DNA of 64,000 bases from Candidatus Laterigemmans baculatus (lineage in GTDB: Bacteria > Planctomycetota > Planctomycetia > Pirellulales > Pirellulaceae): positions 1 through 64,000 of the forward strand of contig NZ_WRPR01000072.1 in the NCBI RefSeq assembly GCF_010367455.1, given 5' to 3'. The translations under genes and the position numbers were made by a program. The notes under the pieces were generated by a model. It saw only the letters and a list, made by a program, of their open reading frames with translations. It was not told the origin of the DNA and ran no database searches. Positions 8,516 to 17,975 of the stretch are shown in pieces; the first letter of the stretch is position 1, and each line of letters begins with the position of its first letter.

Positions 8516-11500
8516 TTAGCCGTTCGCCGCGACCGCCTCGTCGACAACCTGCACGATTGTTTCCGTCACGCCGTCGGGGTCGGCGTACCAGTCTTTAGCC
8601 AGCACGCGCGCCACTCGCCACCCGAACGCCTGCAGCAATCTCGGCCGCATCACGTCGCGTTCGACGAGATCGGTTTGCTCGTAGTAGGCTGCGGTGTCGA
8701 CGAGGATGCCGAGCCGATAGCGATCGTCTCCTTGGCGGTAGACGGCCAGATCGCAGCGGAAATGCGACTGCCCCACCGCGCGGTCGACCCGGTAGCCGCG
8801 GGCGGTCAGAGCCTCGGCCAGTCGTTCGGAGACGACGTCCGCAGCGGGTTCCTCGACGGCGCTTCCATCCCTCCACCGCGACAGGCCCTGCAGGATCCGC
8901 TCGACGGTCGCGGCGTCCCCGACCGACGCGGCTTCGGCGTACCGCAGATAGTTTTTGAGACAGCTCGCCCCATCGTTGTAGTCGTTGGTGATCTCGTTCG
9001 CAGTGATCGAACTGACGACCGCCATGTGGCGTTTGGCGCGTGAGAAGGCCACGTTCAGTCGCTTCTCGCCACCGCTTTTGTTGATCGGGCCAAAATTCAT
9101 CCGCATTCTGCCGTCGGGCGGGCGGCCGTAACAAATGCTGAGGATGATCAGATCCCGCTCGTCGCCCTGGATGTTTTCAAGGTTCTTCACGAGCAGCCCC
9201 ACGAACTGTCCCCCCTCCTCGCGTTCGTACTCCGCTTCGAGCGATTCGCGGAACGCTTTGTCTTCCTCACCGAGTCGAGCGAGCGCTTGCTCGATTTCAT
9301 CCTGCTGCGCTTCCGAGAAAGCGATGATCCCGATTGTCTGACGCTGCGGATCCTGCAACAACTCGCGAACCATCTCCGCGATGTACTCGGCCTCGCCGCG
9401 GTTTCGCCGTTTGTCGTAGACCGCGTAAGGCAGCCGGTGGAAGCTGATCGCGCGCCGCAGCGCCTCGGCACCGCCGAGCGCACCGTCGCCCGCCGCGCTG
9501 GTTTCGATCGCTGCCATTGCGACTCCCGGCAACGATTCCTCGGGCACGGTCAGCAATCGGCCGTCGTAGAACGCCCAGTTCGAGAAGCTGATCAGCGACT
9601 CGCTGCGGCTGCGATAGTGCCAGCCGAGCATCGTCGAGGGGAGCATCTTCGCCGCGTGGCTCAGGAAGCTGCCAGCGTCCAGATCGTACTGGACCCACTC
9701 GCCGTCCGATTCGACGAGCGTCGCTTCGTCTTCCTCGTCGGACGATTTGGCGGAGAAGAAGTCGGTCGGCGGCAACTGCATTTCATCGCCAACGACGATC
9801 GTCAGCGGCGCTCGGCAGAGCGCCGGCGCCGCGTCCTCCAAGGCGATCTGGCTGGCCTCGTCGAAGATCACCACGTCGATCCGCTCGGCGTCGAGGGGGA
9901 GCGTGTCGGAGACGCTCAGCGGGCTCATCAACCACACTGGTTTGAGATTGGCGACCACTTCGCCGGTCTCCCCGGCGGCCAAGTCGCGGATCGCCTTGTA
10001 CCGCATCTGTTTGCCGAATTCGTGTTCGAGCTCGCGGCGGCCTCGCGCGTAGCGTTTCTTGAACTCCTTCTGCTCCGCGGTCAGATTCGCCGCCGGTGCC
10101 TCCGAAAGGCTGAGGTTCTCCAAAAACCTCTGCCTCACCCGCCGCCGCACTTCCGCCGCGTTGGTCCCCAGCCATTGGTCGTAGTTCGCAGCGACTCGCT
10201 CCGCCGTTTCCCGCAATTGCACCGAGCCAAACCGCTCTACCTCGCGCTCCGCACGGAGGGCAGTCGTGAGGCAATGCTCGGCGACGGCCGCTTCGATCTG
10301 CCGCGGCGTGTAGGGAAGGCGTTGCAAGGCCCCGCGGACCGCGGCGGGAACCGTCTGCAACTCCTTCAACGCCTCGAGCACCTGCACGACCGACTCGGGA
10401 TTCGCCGTGATCGCGTGCAGCGACTCGCCGAGCTCCTCGAAGGTGAACCGCGAGACGTCGTCGGCCAGCTCGGCAATCGCCGCGTCGGCCTCAGCCAGTG
10501 GAGCGGCGGCTTGTTGGATGGCTTGTAGAGCTTCCTCTCCGCGGGCCGTGCCGGTCGCCGCGAGGAATTCCCCATGGATCTCCCGCAGCCAAGCGGGCAG
10601 CCGCGGCAGCCACTCCCGCAGCTCGCCGACTTCCCGCACGAAGTCGGCGACCTGCGCCGGCTCGATCTCCAGCGAATCAGCCGTGGCGTGGAGCTCTCGG
10701 TCGTAGCCGCGCCGGGCCGCATGCTCGTCGGCAAGCTGCTGCAGGATCCGCGACCAGGGAGGGCGAATCCGGTGACTGCTGAAGTCATAGCTGCGGCGGA
10801 GGACCGAGCGAAGACGCCACCACGCCGGCCGCAACCAAGCGAGGCTCGTCGCCTCCAGCGCCGTGGCCTGCTCGAGCGCCAACTCCGTCTCTTCGGGGCT
10901 GAGCTTTTCTCTCCAGTTCTGGTTCGCCTCAGCGGCAGCGGCGATGGCTCGCTCCGCGGCGGCAAACCGTTTGGAGACTTTCCCGTGCCACCGGCCGTCA
11001 GCTCCCTGGGTTCCTAACAGAGCCAACTTCTTCGCCGCCGCGACGTGCGCGAGCCGCGAGCCGTACTCGACCAACTGCCGCGCGTCGCCGAGGTGTTCCC
11101 AGTGTGCCGGGTTGATCCCCGACTGCGCGAGCGGTCGATGGACTTCGCCGAGCAATTTGGTGGCCCGGGCTGCCGCGGGAAGAACGGTCTGCAGCGGCCG
11201 CTCCTTGTCGGCGAGTCGGGCCGCAAGAATTCGCAGTGGGTGCTGTGCGAAAACCGCATCGTGCCCTCCCACCTCCCGCCATACCTGCTCGAACCGCTGC
11301 ACGGCATCACGGCTCGCAGACCACTCGGCCTCGCTCGGCAGAGATTCTTTGGCGACGGGGTCGAGCTCCGGCAAATCGTCGCGAAGCGTAATGCAGCGAT
11401 CGATCAGCCCGCGGACGGAAGTTGCCGCTCGATCGGGAGTCGACTGCATCAGACTATCGAATCGCTCAAGCGGTCGAAGCGCCCGATCCAGAGCGTCGAG

Positions 11501-13693
11501 AACCGTATGACGACCTTTGCCCCTCTTGCGATCGCTCTCGCCGGCGGAGATCCAATCTTCATAAGTTCGCTTGAGATCCATCACAAACGCTTTCTTGTCC
11601 GTTTGTGAATCGTGAATCAGGCAACACAGCTCATCCAAGCCGCACTGCTTGAGCCGTGCATAGACGACGTCGATCGCCGCTCGCTTTTCGCAAACGAAGA
11701 GCACGCGTTTACCCCGCGCCACAAAGTCGGCGATCAAGTTCGTGATCGTTTGAGATTTACCCGTCCCCGGCGGGCCTTGAATGATGTAACTCTTCCCATC
11801 CGCCGCTTCGGCAATCGCCATCGCCTGGGTGGGGTCGCAGGGCACCACATCGAACCGCTCGGCGAACGATCGCGGCTCGACGAGGTCGCGGCCCACGGGG
11901 CGCGGCGATAGAGAGAAGACGGCATCGAAAGCCGGATTCGGTTCGTCGCTAGCCAGCAGCGCTTCGTAGTCTCGGACCAGCGACATCCGCCGATACCGGA
12001 AGTTCGCCAGCGTCACGCTGCACAGGTCGAACGTCCATTCGTACGGGTTGGCCTCCGCGGCCGACTGCAGCGCGTAAAACTGCTTCTCCTTTTCGACCGT
12101 CGGCGCCTCGGGTTCCGGAGCGACGTATTGGCGAGGGCGGGGAGCCTGCTCGACGATTTCCCGCAGATGCGTCGCCGGAGGCCGAATTAAGGAGCTGAAA
12201 AGTTTAATGCCCAGCGGGTGGTAGTTCGCCGGATCGTAGCTGTAGTCGAGATCGAGAAATTTCCGCACTCCCCTGCCAGCCAACCTCGCCTTGCGGCGGA
12301 ATTGGTCGAGTCGGCGGCGAGCCTTTTCATGTATGAGTTGGATCCGCGGCCGCTCGATTTTGGTAAGTGCGACGGCCGCCTCGGAGGCTTGAATCTTTCG
12401 CGCCAGCTCGTCGCCGAAAGCGCTGAGCGAGGTTTTGGAGAGGTCGAGCGACTCGGGGAGATCGATGTTGTAGAGCTGTTTGAATTGGTGGCGCACGACC
12501 GGGTTGACTTCCGCCTCCGTGCCGGCCGGCTCCAAAGTATAGGTGTCGCGAATCCCTTTCTTCTTTTGGACCTCGACCGGCAGGAGCACGAGCGGCGACT
12601 GGTAGAACTCGACCGGTTTTTCTTTGAGGTTGGCCCAGTGCAGGAAGCAGGCGACCAATCGCAGCTGAGCGAAACCAAACTCGGCTCGATCGCGTCGCGT
12701 TTCGGCGATCAAGCGTTCCAACTGACTCGGCAGATAGAGCACTTCGGCGAAGTTCAGATAGCTGTTGAGCGACACCCGCTTGCTGCCGGTGAGGCTCCGC
12801 TCAAAAGTTCCGCTCCAGGTGAGGATCTGGTCGGGGCGAATGTTCTTGATGTCGAACGAAAGCGGCACCGAAGCATGGGTGAGATTGATACTCTGCATCG
12901 TCGGCTGGAAGTGGAGCAGACGATTGCGGCGAGAAATCTCAAACAGTCGCTCCCGCAGTTTCGTCAACACGACGGTGCGTTTGTCGCGCTTCGACCGCTG
13001 GGCAAAATTTTTGGTCGCCGCAAGATCCGTCTCCAGATCGACCGGCTGGTCACGGTAGTTCTCCAGCGAGCGGATCAGCGATTCAAGATCGGGCGCTCTC
13101 CGCTTGCGATGGATCTCGGTCATCCGGCCGATCACTCGGGCGACGACCGGGTGCAGGTTGTCGGTGATCGCAAAGAGATTGCGGCGGTGCGCGACAAACC
13201 TTTCCAGCGACTCGAGATTCCGGAAGTCGAGCCCACACGCCAGGCTGGCCAAGATCATCCCCAGGCTGAAGATGTCGGTCAGCGGATCATGGCAATCGCA
13301 GAGATGCTCCCACGACTGGTAGCCCGGCAGAAAGACGGGGCGCTGGATCGGTTGTTGGCCGTCACCGATCGCCAAGTCGATGACCCTCACCGCACCGTCG
13401 TCCACGTCCGTCGTGATCCGCGTCTCCGCGACGACATCGACGGCGGCTCGACTTTCGCGCTCGATCTTCTCGACCGCGGAAGACCGCCGAACGCTCCCTC
13501 GCTTCGCCTCCTCGAACCAGATCCGGACTCCCTCGACGCGCAAGTCATCGAGCCCAGCAAGCGGAGCGACGAAGCCGTCGGCATGAGCTTGGAGCGTCTC
13601 CCTGGCCAGCGGCAGAAAACTGGCGAGGGCGTCTTCGGTGCTGAAGCCTCCGGTCTCGAGCCGATCGCCGAGGAAATCCCCGAAAGCCGTCAT
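8516..13693 (-). CDS. pseudokinase-DUF4011-SF1 helicase-Vsr-like nuclease
   Basis: 1,725 residues. About 20-215 resembles a protein-kinase C-lobe: HADGFVAPL at the catalytic-loop position and DIFSLGMILASL like the kinase helix F, but no ATP-binding N-lobe and no HRD. A DUF4011-like region follows (about 240-600). Then an SF1 helicase/ATPase: Walker A GPPGTGKSQ at 640-648, a long helical insertion, Walker B VIFDEASQ at about 1275, VVGDEMQLPPT, and GDERD in motif V (about 1510). The C-terminus (about 1620-1700) looks like the MTES_1575/Vsr-type PD-(D/E)xK nuclease, keeping FRCDLAV, GWRVARV and the DW motif, but the usual IE.D reads ILVD. Similar single-protein DUF4011-helicase-Vsr systems (Hhe type) are antiphage. 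Start overlaps the protease stop (ATGA). Confidence 0.85.
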   Translation of the reverse strand: MTAFGDFLGDRLETGGFSTEDALASFLPLARETLQAHADGFVAPLAGLDDLRVEGVRIWFEEAKRGSVRRSSAVEKIERESRAAVDVVAETRITTDVDDGAVRVIDLAIGDGQQPIQRPVFLPGYQSWEHLCDCHDPLTDIFSLGMILASLACGLDFRNLESLERFVAHRRNLFAITDNLHPVVARVIGRMTEIHRKRRAPDLESLIRSLENYRDQPVDLETDLAATKNFAQRSKRDKRTVVLTKLRERLFEISRRNRLLHFQPTMQSINLTHASVPLSFDIKNIRPDQILTWSGTFERSLTGSKRVSLNSYLNFAEVLYLPSQLERLIAETRRDRAEFGFAQLRLVACFLHWANLKEKPVEFYQSPLVLLPVEVQKKKGIRDTYTLEPAGTEAEVNPVVRHQFKQLYNIDLPESLDLSKTSLSAFGDELARKIQASEAAVALTKIERPRIQLIHEKARRRLDQFRRKARLAGRGVRKFLDLDYSYDPANYHPLGIKLFSSLIRPPATHLREIVEQAPRPRQYVAPEPEAPTVEKEKQFYALQSAAEANPYEWTFDLCSVTLANFRYRRMSLVRDYEALLASDEPNPAFDAVFSLSPRPVGRDLVEPRSFAERFDVVPCDPTQAMAIAEAADGKSYIIQGPPGTGKSQTITNLIADFVARGKRVLFVCEKRAAIDVVYARLKQCGLDELCCLIHDSQTDKKAFVMDLKRTYEDWISAGESDRKRGKGRHTVLDALDRALRPLERFDSLMQSTPDRAATSVRGLIDRCITLRDDLPELDPVAKESLPSEAEWSASRDAVQRFEQVWREVGGHDAVFAQHPLRILAARLADKERPLQTVLPAAARATKLLGEVHRPLAQSGINPAHWEHLGDARQLVEYGSRLAHVAAAKKLALLGTQGADGRWHGKVSKRFAAAERAIAAAAEANQNWREKLSPEETELALEQATALEATSLAWLRPAWWRLRSVLRRSYDFSSHRIRPPWSRILQQLADEHAARRGYDRELHATADSLEIEPAQVADFVREVGELREWLPRLPAWLREIHGEFLAATGTARGEEALQAIQQAAAPLAEADAAIAELADDVSRFTFEELGESLHAITANPESVVQVLEALKELQTVPAAVRGALQRLPYTPRQIEAAVAEHCLTTALRAEREVERFGSVQLRETAERVAANYDQWLGTNAAEVRRRVRQRFLENLSLSEAPAANLTAEQKEFKKRYARGRRELEHEFGKQMRYKAIRDLAAGETGEVVANLKPVWLMSPLSVSDTLPLDAERIDVVIFDEASQIALEDAAPALCRAPLTIVVGDEMQLPPTDFFSAKSSDEEDEATLVESDGEWVQYDLDAGSFLSHAAKMLPSTMLGWHYRSRSESLISFSNWAFYDGRLLTVPEESLPGVAMAAIETSAAGDGALGGAEALRRAISFHRLPYAVYDKRRNRGEAEYIAEMVRELLQDPQRQTIGIIAFSEAQQDEIEQALARLGEEDKAFRESLEAEYEREEGGQFVGLLVKNLENIQGDERDLIILSICYGRPPDGRMRMNFGPINKSGGEKRLNVAFSRAKRHMAVVSSITANEITNDYNDGASCLKNYLRYAEAASVGDAATVERILQGLSRWRDGSAVEEPAADVVSERLAEALTARGYRVDRAVGQSHFRCDLAVYRQGDDRYRLGILVDTAAYYEQTDLVERDVMRPRLLQAFGWRVARVLAKDWYADPDGVTETIVQVVDEAVAANG

Positions 13694-14940
13694 GGCGAAG
13701 TCCCCAGTTTGGCCGCGTCAGCGATCAGCCGCTCCCGATCGGCCGCGATCTGTTCGAGCTGCTTTTTCCGCAGCCTGAGCTCCTTGGCTGCGATCTCTCC
13801 CATCCGTTTCTCGAGCCCCAGGCGGGCGGCGATGTCGAGCGCATGGGCCAGCGGTGCGGTTTCCAATTCGCGATCGGCCGAAGCGAAATCGAGCAGCACG
13901 TAGCAGCAGTAATCTTGGACCGAAGCGTGGGCCTCGGCAACGGGCGTCTGGAGCGCACCGAGCCGGGAATCGGACGCAGCCGATTTCGGCGAGGCGCTCG
14001 CGAGGGGAGGGGGCTGGTAGTCGTCAAAAAACAGCCGGCCGTGCGAAAGCAGCAAGTCGGTGCGAGCCCAGGCGGGTTCGAAAAACGCGTCGAGGAGCGA
14101 CCGCGTCCAAGCGTGCAGCCGCTGCTGGGCGATGAAGTCGAGCTCGTCGAGTGGTGGCTGGCCCTCGATCAGCTCCGCCAATCGCTGTGCCGCTTCGGCG
14201 GGCTGCTCCTGCCACAACTTGAGGACATGCGCCCGAAGGTAGGCCTCGGGATGCGTCAGCCCTTCGGAAGCAGCCGCCGGACTTCGGCCGAGAATCTCCT
14301 CGGCTTGCTTCAGATAGCCCTCGGGGTCCACGCGATCGAGGCCGGTAGAGATTTTCACCAGCATCGAGACGACGTCGTGCGGGTCGCCGATCACCCGCAG
14401 AGCAACGCGATCGCAAAAGACTTCGGTGTACAAGTCGAACAGCCGAGCGGTGGCGAAATGGGCCGCCGCGGCTCGGCGGTCGTGCGTCATCGCCGAGAGC
14501 ACTTGGGAAGCGATCAGCAGTTCCCCCTCCCAGCGTTCGTAGAGCATTACGTGGCCAAGCTCATGGGCGAACAGCGCTCGCAGCTCGGCTTCGTTCAGCT
14601 TCTCGGCGACCGGTCCGTGCAGCACGACGTGGGCTTCGCCGGGGAGGTAGGCGAGCGAGGCGTTAAGGCCTGCGGGTTGCTGGGCGTGGTAGACGGTGAC
14701 GGCGACTCCCGGAGCGACCCGGCCGGCCACTTCGTCGGCGATCCGGTACAGATCGCTCTGGCTTCCGCGATCGACGCGATACGTCTTCTTCAACAGCTCA
14801 AATCGGTTCGCCTCGGCATGCTCGGCTCGGACGCGGTTCAACGCGTACCACTGCCAGACCTCCGGCTCTTCCCGCTGCAGGTAATCGCGAACGGCCGCGT
14901 GATACGCAAGGGGCTCTTCAAGCGGTGCTGTTTCGCTCAT
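13690..14940 (-). CDS. M48-type zinc metalloprotease coupled to the DUF4011 helicase
   Basis: 416 residues from the ATG at 14940 (an upstream in-frame start at 15036 adds a low-complexity leader and is less likely). The zinc motif HELGH is at 126-130, and the third ligand is probably in the segment TEVFCDR downstream, as in M48/HtpX-like peptidases. There is no obvious membrane segment, so it is probably cytosolic. The C-terminal half is helical, with an Arg/Lys-rich end. Its stop codon is the start of the helicase gene, so the two are translationally coupled. A protease-helicase pair suggests proteolytic activation or an effector role; that is inference. Confidence 0.8.
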   Translation of the reverse strand: MSETAPLEEPLAYHAAVRDYLQREEPEVWQWYALNRVRAEHAEANRFELLKKTYRVDRGSQSDLYRIADEVAGRVAPGVAVTVYHAQQPAGLNASLAYLPGEAHVVLHGPVAEKLNEAELRALFAHELGHVMLYERWEGELLIASQVLSAMTHDRRAAAAHFATARLFDLYTEVFCDRVALRVIGDPHDVVSMLVKISTGLDRVDPEGYLKQAEEILGRSPAAASEGLTHPEAYLRAHVLKLWQEQPAEAAQRLAELIEGQPPLDELDFIAQQRLHAWTRSLLDAFFEPAWARTDLLLSHGRLFFDDYQPPPLASASPKSAASDSRLGALQTPVAEAHASVQDYCCYVLLDFASADRELETAPLAHALDIAARLGLEKRMGEIAAKELRLRKKQLEQIAADRERLIADAAKLGTSP

Positions 14941-15092
14941 CGGTCGGAAGCCTGGTTGCTCGCCGCGCTGATTTGGGGCTGGCCGCGCTGTTTTGGGGCT
15001 GGCCGCGCCTATCATAGGGTGGACGCGCCGCGGCACACAATTTTCACCACCGTTTTCGCCACTTGAGCGAGATTCTACGGGAGCGCCTAACG

Positions 15093-15419
15093 ATGCCTTA
15101 CGATCCGGTATATCACGAAGAGGGACCGACGCGGGAGGAGATCGACCAGTCGAGTGGGCCGATGGTGCTGGAGTTCGGAGCGAACTGGTGCGGCCACTGC
15201 CAATCGCTCTCTCCCACGGTCGAGGCGCTGCTCAGCAACGCCCCCGACGTGCGGCACGTGCGGATCGCCGACGGTCGCGGCAAAAAGCTCGGCCGCTCCT
15301 TCCGCGTCAAACTCTGGCCCACCCTCGTCTTCCTCCGCGACGGCCAAGTTGTCAGCCAGCTCGTCCGCCCCACCGACGCCGAAGCCCGCCGCGGTTTCGA
15401 GGAATTGATCGCGAGCTAG
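15093..15419 (+). CDS. thioredoxin-like protein
   Basis: 108 residues from the ATG at 15093, preceded by GGGAG; a TTG at 15063 is a possible longer start. Thioredoxin fold with active site WCGHC (Cys33, Cys36) and the cis-proline in KLWPTLVF. Cytosolic disulfide reductase or oxidoreductase; the CGHC site is more typical of PDI/TlpA-like relatives than of thioredoxin 1 (CGPC). It is divergent from the metalloprotease operon, and the 150-base gap between the two starts must hold both promoters. Confidence 0.88.
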   Translation: MPYDPVYHEEGPTREEIDQSSGPMVLEFGANWCGHCQSLSPTVEALLSNAPDVRHVRIADGRGKKLGRSFRVKLWPTLVFLRDGQVVSQLVRPTDAEARRGFEELIAS

Positions 15420-15575
15420 CCGGTCTCCGAGATCCTGGACATCACCCTCTCCCCGGGAGGGTGACGGTGGAATGCACTGATTTCGCCGGCCGGTTTTTGC
15501 TGCTTGTTGCCGTCAAACGTGCGGTAGACTGAGGGTCCGGGTCATTCTCCAGTCGCGAGCGTGGAGTGCGGGCAA

Positions 15576-17447
15576 ATGAGCAGCGATCTCGGCGAGCACT
15601 CGAAGCAAACAACTCCCGATCAAACAGTCACGGCCCACCCACCCACGCTCCGCCGCTGGGTCCTGTTCGCGCTGCTGACGCTGGCGGTCAGCTGCGGGCT
15701 GTACGTTTTGTTTGGCCCCAAGCCGCGGACGGCTGAAGGTGTCGTGGTCGCGACGGCCGACGAAGCCAAGGCGAGTGGTTACCGGCAGGAGGGAGAGATC
15801 TCGGACAGCTGGGGCGTGGAAGCGGCAGCAACGAAGCTCGAGTCCACCCGCAACGTCATGGCCGCGCACTCTTCGGCCAGCTCCGGCGGCGACCGGATGT
15901 TTGCCAGGACGCTGGCGATCTACAACCTCGACGACGACCTGCTGATGCAGCGCGTCGGGCTGGAGGTTTTCGAGCGGCTGCGGGATTCGGGCAAATTCGA
16001 GCGGGTCCAGTACCTGCCGGCCGGCAAACGGCTGCCCGATGGCGAGCGGCTTCCCGAGGCGTTCCTGACGCTCGACAAGCGTGAGTGGAACGAAAGCGGG
16101 CTGCCGGGAAATCGTCGCTTTGAAGGAAAGATCCTCGTCACCGCCAGCGATCGCTTCCAGCGGTCGAGCCATTCCTATCAAAACACACTTTCCCCGCCGC
16201 AGTTGTCTTATCGCTGGCGAGCCGAGATCGACTACACCGCCACGCAGCTCGGGATCGAAACCTCCGGCGCCCGCTATCAAGCGGTCAGCCGCGACTTGGC
16301 CAAAGAAATCACCGAGCGGCTCACGAAACTGCTCGACGAGAAGATCTCTGAGCACGGCGTTCCCGGCGAGCTTCCCGAACCGTTCTACCCCGAGTACGTC
16401 GAGCCGCCTGCCTTCGATTTTCTCGCCGAGCTCAAGGCCGAGAAATGGATCGATGGGCCTCTGTTCATGGCCCCCGTGGTCGCAGTGTGGCAGACGCCCG
16501 CCGTTCGGGTGCCGAGTGAAGTGCTCGCAATCGTCAGCCGCTCGCTCGCCGAAGCCGACTGGGACATTCCCGAGTCGATTTCCGAAGGCAACTATTTGCG
16601 GGCGACCAAGGGGAACCAAGTCTTCGAAGTCTTTCGCGAGAACGACGGTCACTACGTTGCCGGCGAAGATGCCGAGGCGCCGCGCTCGATGTATCTCGTC
16701 TACCACCGAGGGATGGGAGTGAAGGAACTGGACGAGGCGGTGCGACGACTGTTTGAGGAGCGGGCCGACGAGTCGGTGCTGGTGATGTTCCAGAACCACT
16801 GGTACCGGCACCAAGAGCTGGTGGAGGAGTACTTCAGCGATCAAGCTCCCACCACAGCCGAGAGTTGGTTGCAGCTGGCACGGTTCCGCAAAAAGCGTGA
16901 TCCGGACGCGGCCCGCGAGGCCCTTCTGCGGGCCAATGCCCTGCAGTGGGTGTTCCACCACAAGTCAGCCGACTCGTCGATGAAGAAGCTCGCCAAAGAC
17001 CTCGGCATCGAGCGGCTTCCCCAAGACATTTCTCCCGAGATGATGGAGGCGCTTGGGTTCAGCGATCTTCGCGAACCGGGCGAACTGGAGCTGACGGTGC
17101 GCGAGAACCAGCCGGCAGCGATTGGGCTTGGCGAAGACGACGAAGGACAGCGGTGGCTCCTGCTGACTCCCATTCGCCGGCACGGGGTTCACCCCGAGCG
17201 GTCGCTGCGGATTCAGATGCTCACCCTGCGGAAGGGAGGCTGGAGCCAGTCGGACCAGACGGGCGGCGATCTCACCAAGCACGATTCTCGGGCCTTGACC
17301 CACCGCCTCGGCGACGGCGACGAGCTTCAAGTCTTCAGCGACCCGCTCGACGACGACCGCTACCGCCTAACCCTCCAACGCACGGCCCCAGAACAAGATC
17401 CGGAGACCGATCCGGTTCCCAGCGCCAATCCTCCTGCAGCCGATTGA
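15576..17447 (+). CDS. membrane-anchored protein of unknown function
   Basis: 623 residues from the ATG at 15576, with GGAG 10 bases upstream. A single transmembrane helix (about 26-47) follows a short cytoplasmic end; the remainder is probably periplasmic and highly charged. It contains predicted alternating alpha/beta stretches and a tetratricopeptide-like part (AREALLRANALQW, near residue 450). No catalytic motif is seen and I do not recognise the family. The terminator at 17477-17513 lies just beyond its stop. Confidence 0.7.
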   Translation: MSSDLGEHSKQTTPDQTVTAHPPTLRRWVLFALLTLAVSCGLYVLFGPKPRTAEGVVVATADEAKASGYRQEGEISDSWGVEAAATKLESTRNVMAAHSSASSGGDRMFARTLAIYNLDDDLLMQRVGLEVFERLRDSGKFERVQYLPAGKRLPDGERLPEAFLTLDKREWNESGLPGNRRFEGKILVTASDRFQRSSHSYQNTLSPPQLSYRWRAEIDYTATQLGIETSGARYQAVSRDLAKEITERLTKLLDEKISEHGVPGELPEPFYPEYVEPPAFDFLAELKAEKWIDGPLFMAPVVAVWQTPAVRVPSEVLAIVSRSLAEADWDIPESISEGNYLRATKGNQVFEVFRENDGHYVAGEDAEAPRSMYLVYHRGMGVKELDEAVRRLFEERADESVLVMFQNHWYRHQELVEEYFSDQAPTTAESWLQLARFRKKRDPDAAREALLRANALQWVFHHKSADSSMKKLAKDLGIERLPQDISPEMMEALGFSDLREPGELELTVRENQPAAIGLGEDDEGQRWLLLTPIRRHGVHPERSLRIQMLTLRKGGWSQSDQTGGDLTKHDSRALTHRLGDGDELQVFSDPLDDDRYRLTLQRTAPEQDPETDPVPSANPPAAD

Positions 17448-17476
17448 GCATGGATGCGGCAGGACAAGGCGGATAC

Positions 17477-17513
17477 AAAAAAACCCCGGGAGACGCGAAG
17501 TCTACCGGGGTTT
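17477..17513. terminator. bidirectional hairpin terminator, left copy
   Basis: The stem AAACCCCGG/CCGGGGTTT encloses an inner AGAC/GTCT pair with loop GCGAA. A-run on one side and T-run on the other permit termination in both directions. It lies 30 bases after the preceding gene. A near-identical copy at 33382-33419 lies downstream of tRNA-Phe, so this one is part of the island's left repeat. Confidence 0.8.
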
Positions 17514-17572
17514 CTGCATTTCAGGAAAAGTGGTTGGGGCCGGGATTGAACCGGCGACACCTGCATTTTCAG
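17478..17572. repeat. left attachment repeat: 3' half of tRNA-Phe plus terminator
   Basis: Aligns without gaps to 33382-33476 with five differences that I count. Positions 17530-17572 are identical to the 3' half of tRNA-Phe from the anticodon loop to the discriminator base; beyond 17572 the similarity stops abruptly. A displaced tRNA 3' end of this kind is the signature of integration by a tyrosine integrase. It is not a functional tRNA. Confidence 0.9.
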
Positions 17573-17678
17573 GGAAGGGAACCGCGACCATTTCACCCCG
17601 TAAAACCCAGTGCGAAGCGCCGCCCCCGCAATCCGGTTGCTCCACTGGTTGCACCAGCGAACCGGAAAACAGCAACGG

Positions 17679-17975
17679 GTCCGATGCCCGATTTTTGAGG
17701 ACGGGACGTTCGTGTACGTACCGTTTCCGCGGAAGGCCGGAGAGCGCGACCCCCGCCCCTACCCGAGCTCGGCTTGGCCATTCACCAACGGCGTTCCCCA
17801 CTTCCAGACCCACGCCGATCCGGACTGGGAGAATCTGACCTACGGGGACAACTGTGCGAACGCTCGCGCCGGTAGCCTGGCGAAAGCCGTCCCCGGGGAC
17901 ATTCTCCTCTTCTGGTCGCTGCTGTGGACCAACAGCGGCGCTGCCACAGGGCCGAGACGCGACAACCTGAGCTAA
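17679..17975 (+). pseudogene. Nmad3-like DNA-modification protein remnant
   Basis: An open frame of about 98 codons reads PIFEDGTFVYVPFPRK, then PDWENLTYGDN and KAVPGDILLFWSLLW. This pattern (GPIF.DG.F.Y.P.P, ...TYGD..., ...GD.L.FY..L) matches my memory of the nucleotide-modification-associated domain 3 (Nmad3), linked to hypermodified phage and defence DNA. The family is about twice as long; the N-terminal start and the C-terminal half are missing and no ribosome site is present. It lies immediately inside the left attachment repeat, so integration or decay truncated it. Confidence 0.5.

Noticed and set aside
17530-17572. A second tRNA gene
   Set aside because: Only the 3' half from the anticodon loop is present; the acceptor 5' strand and the D-arm are missing.
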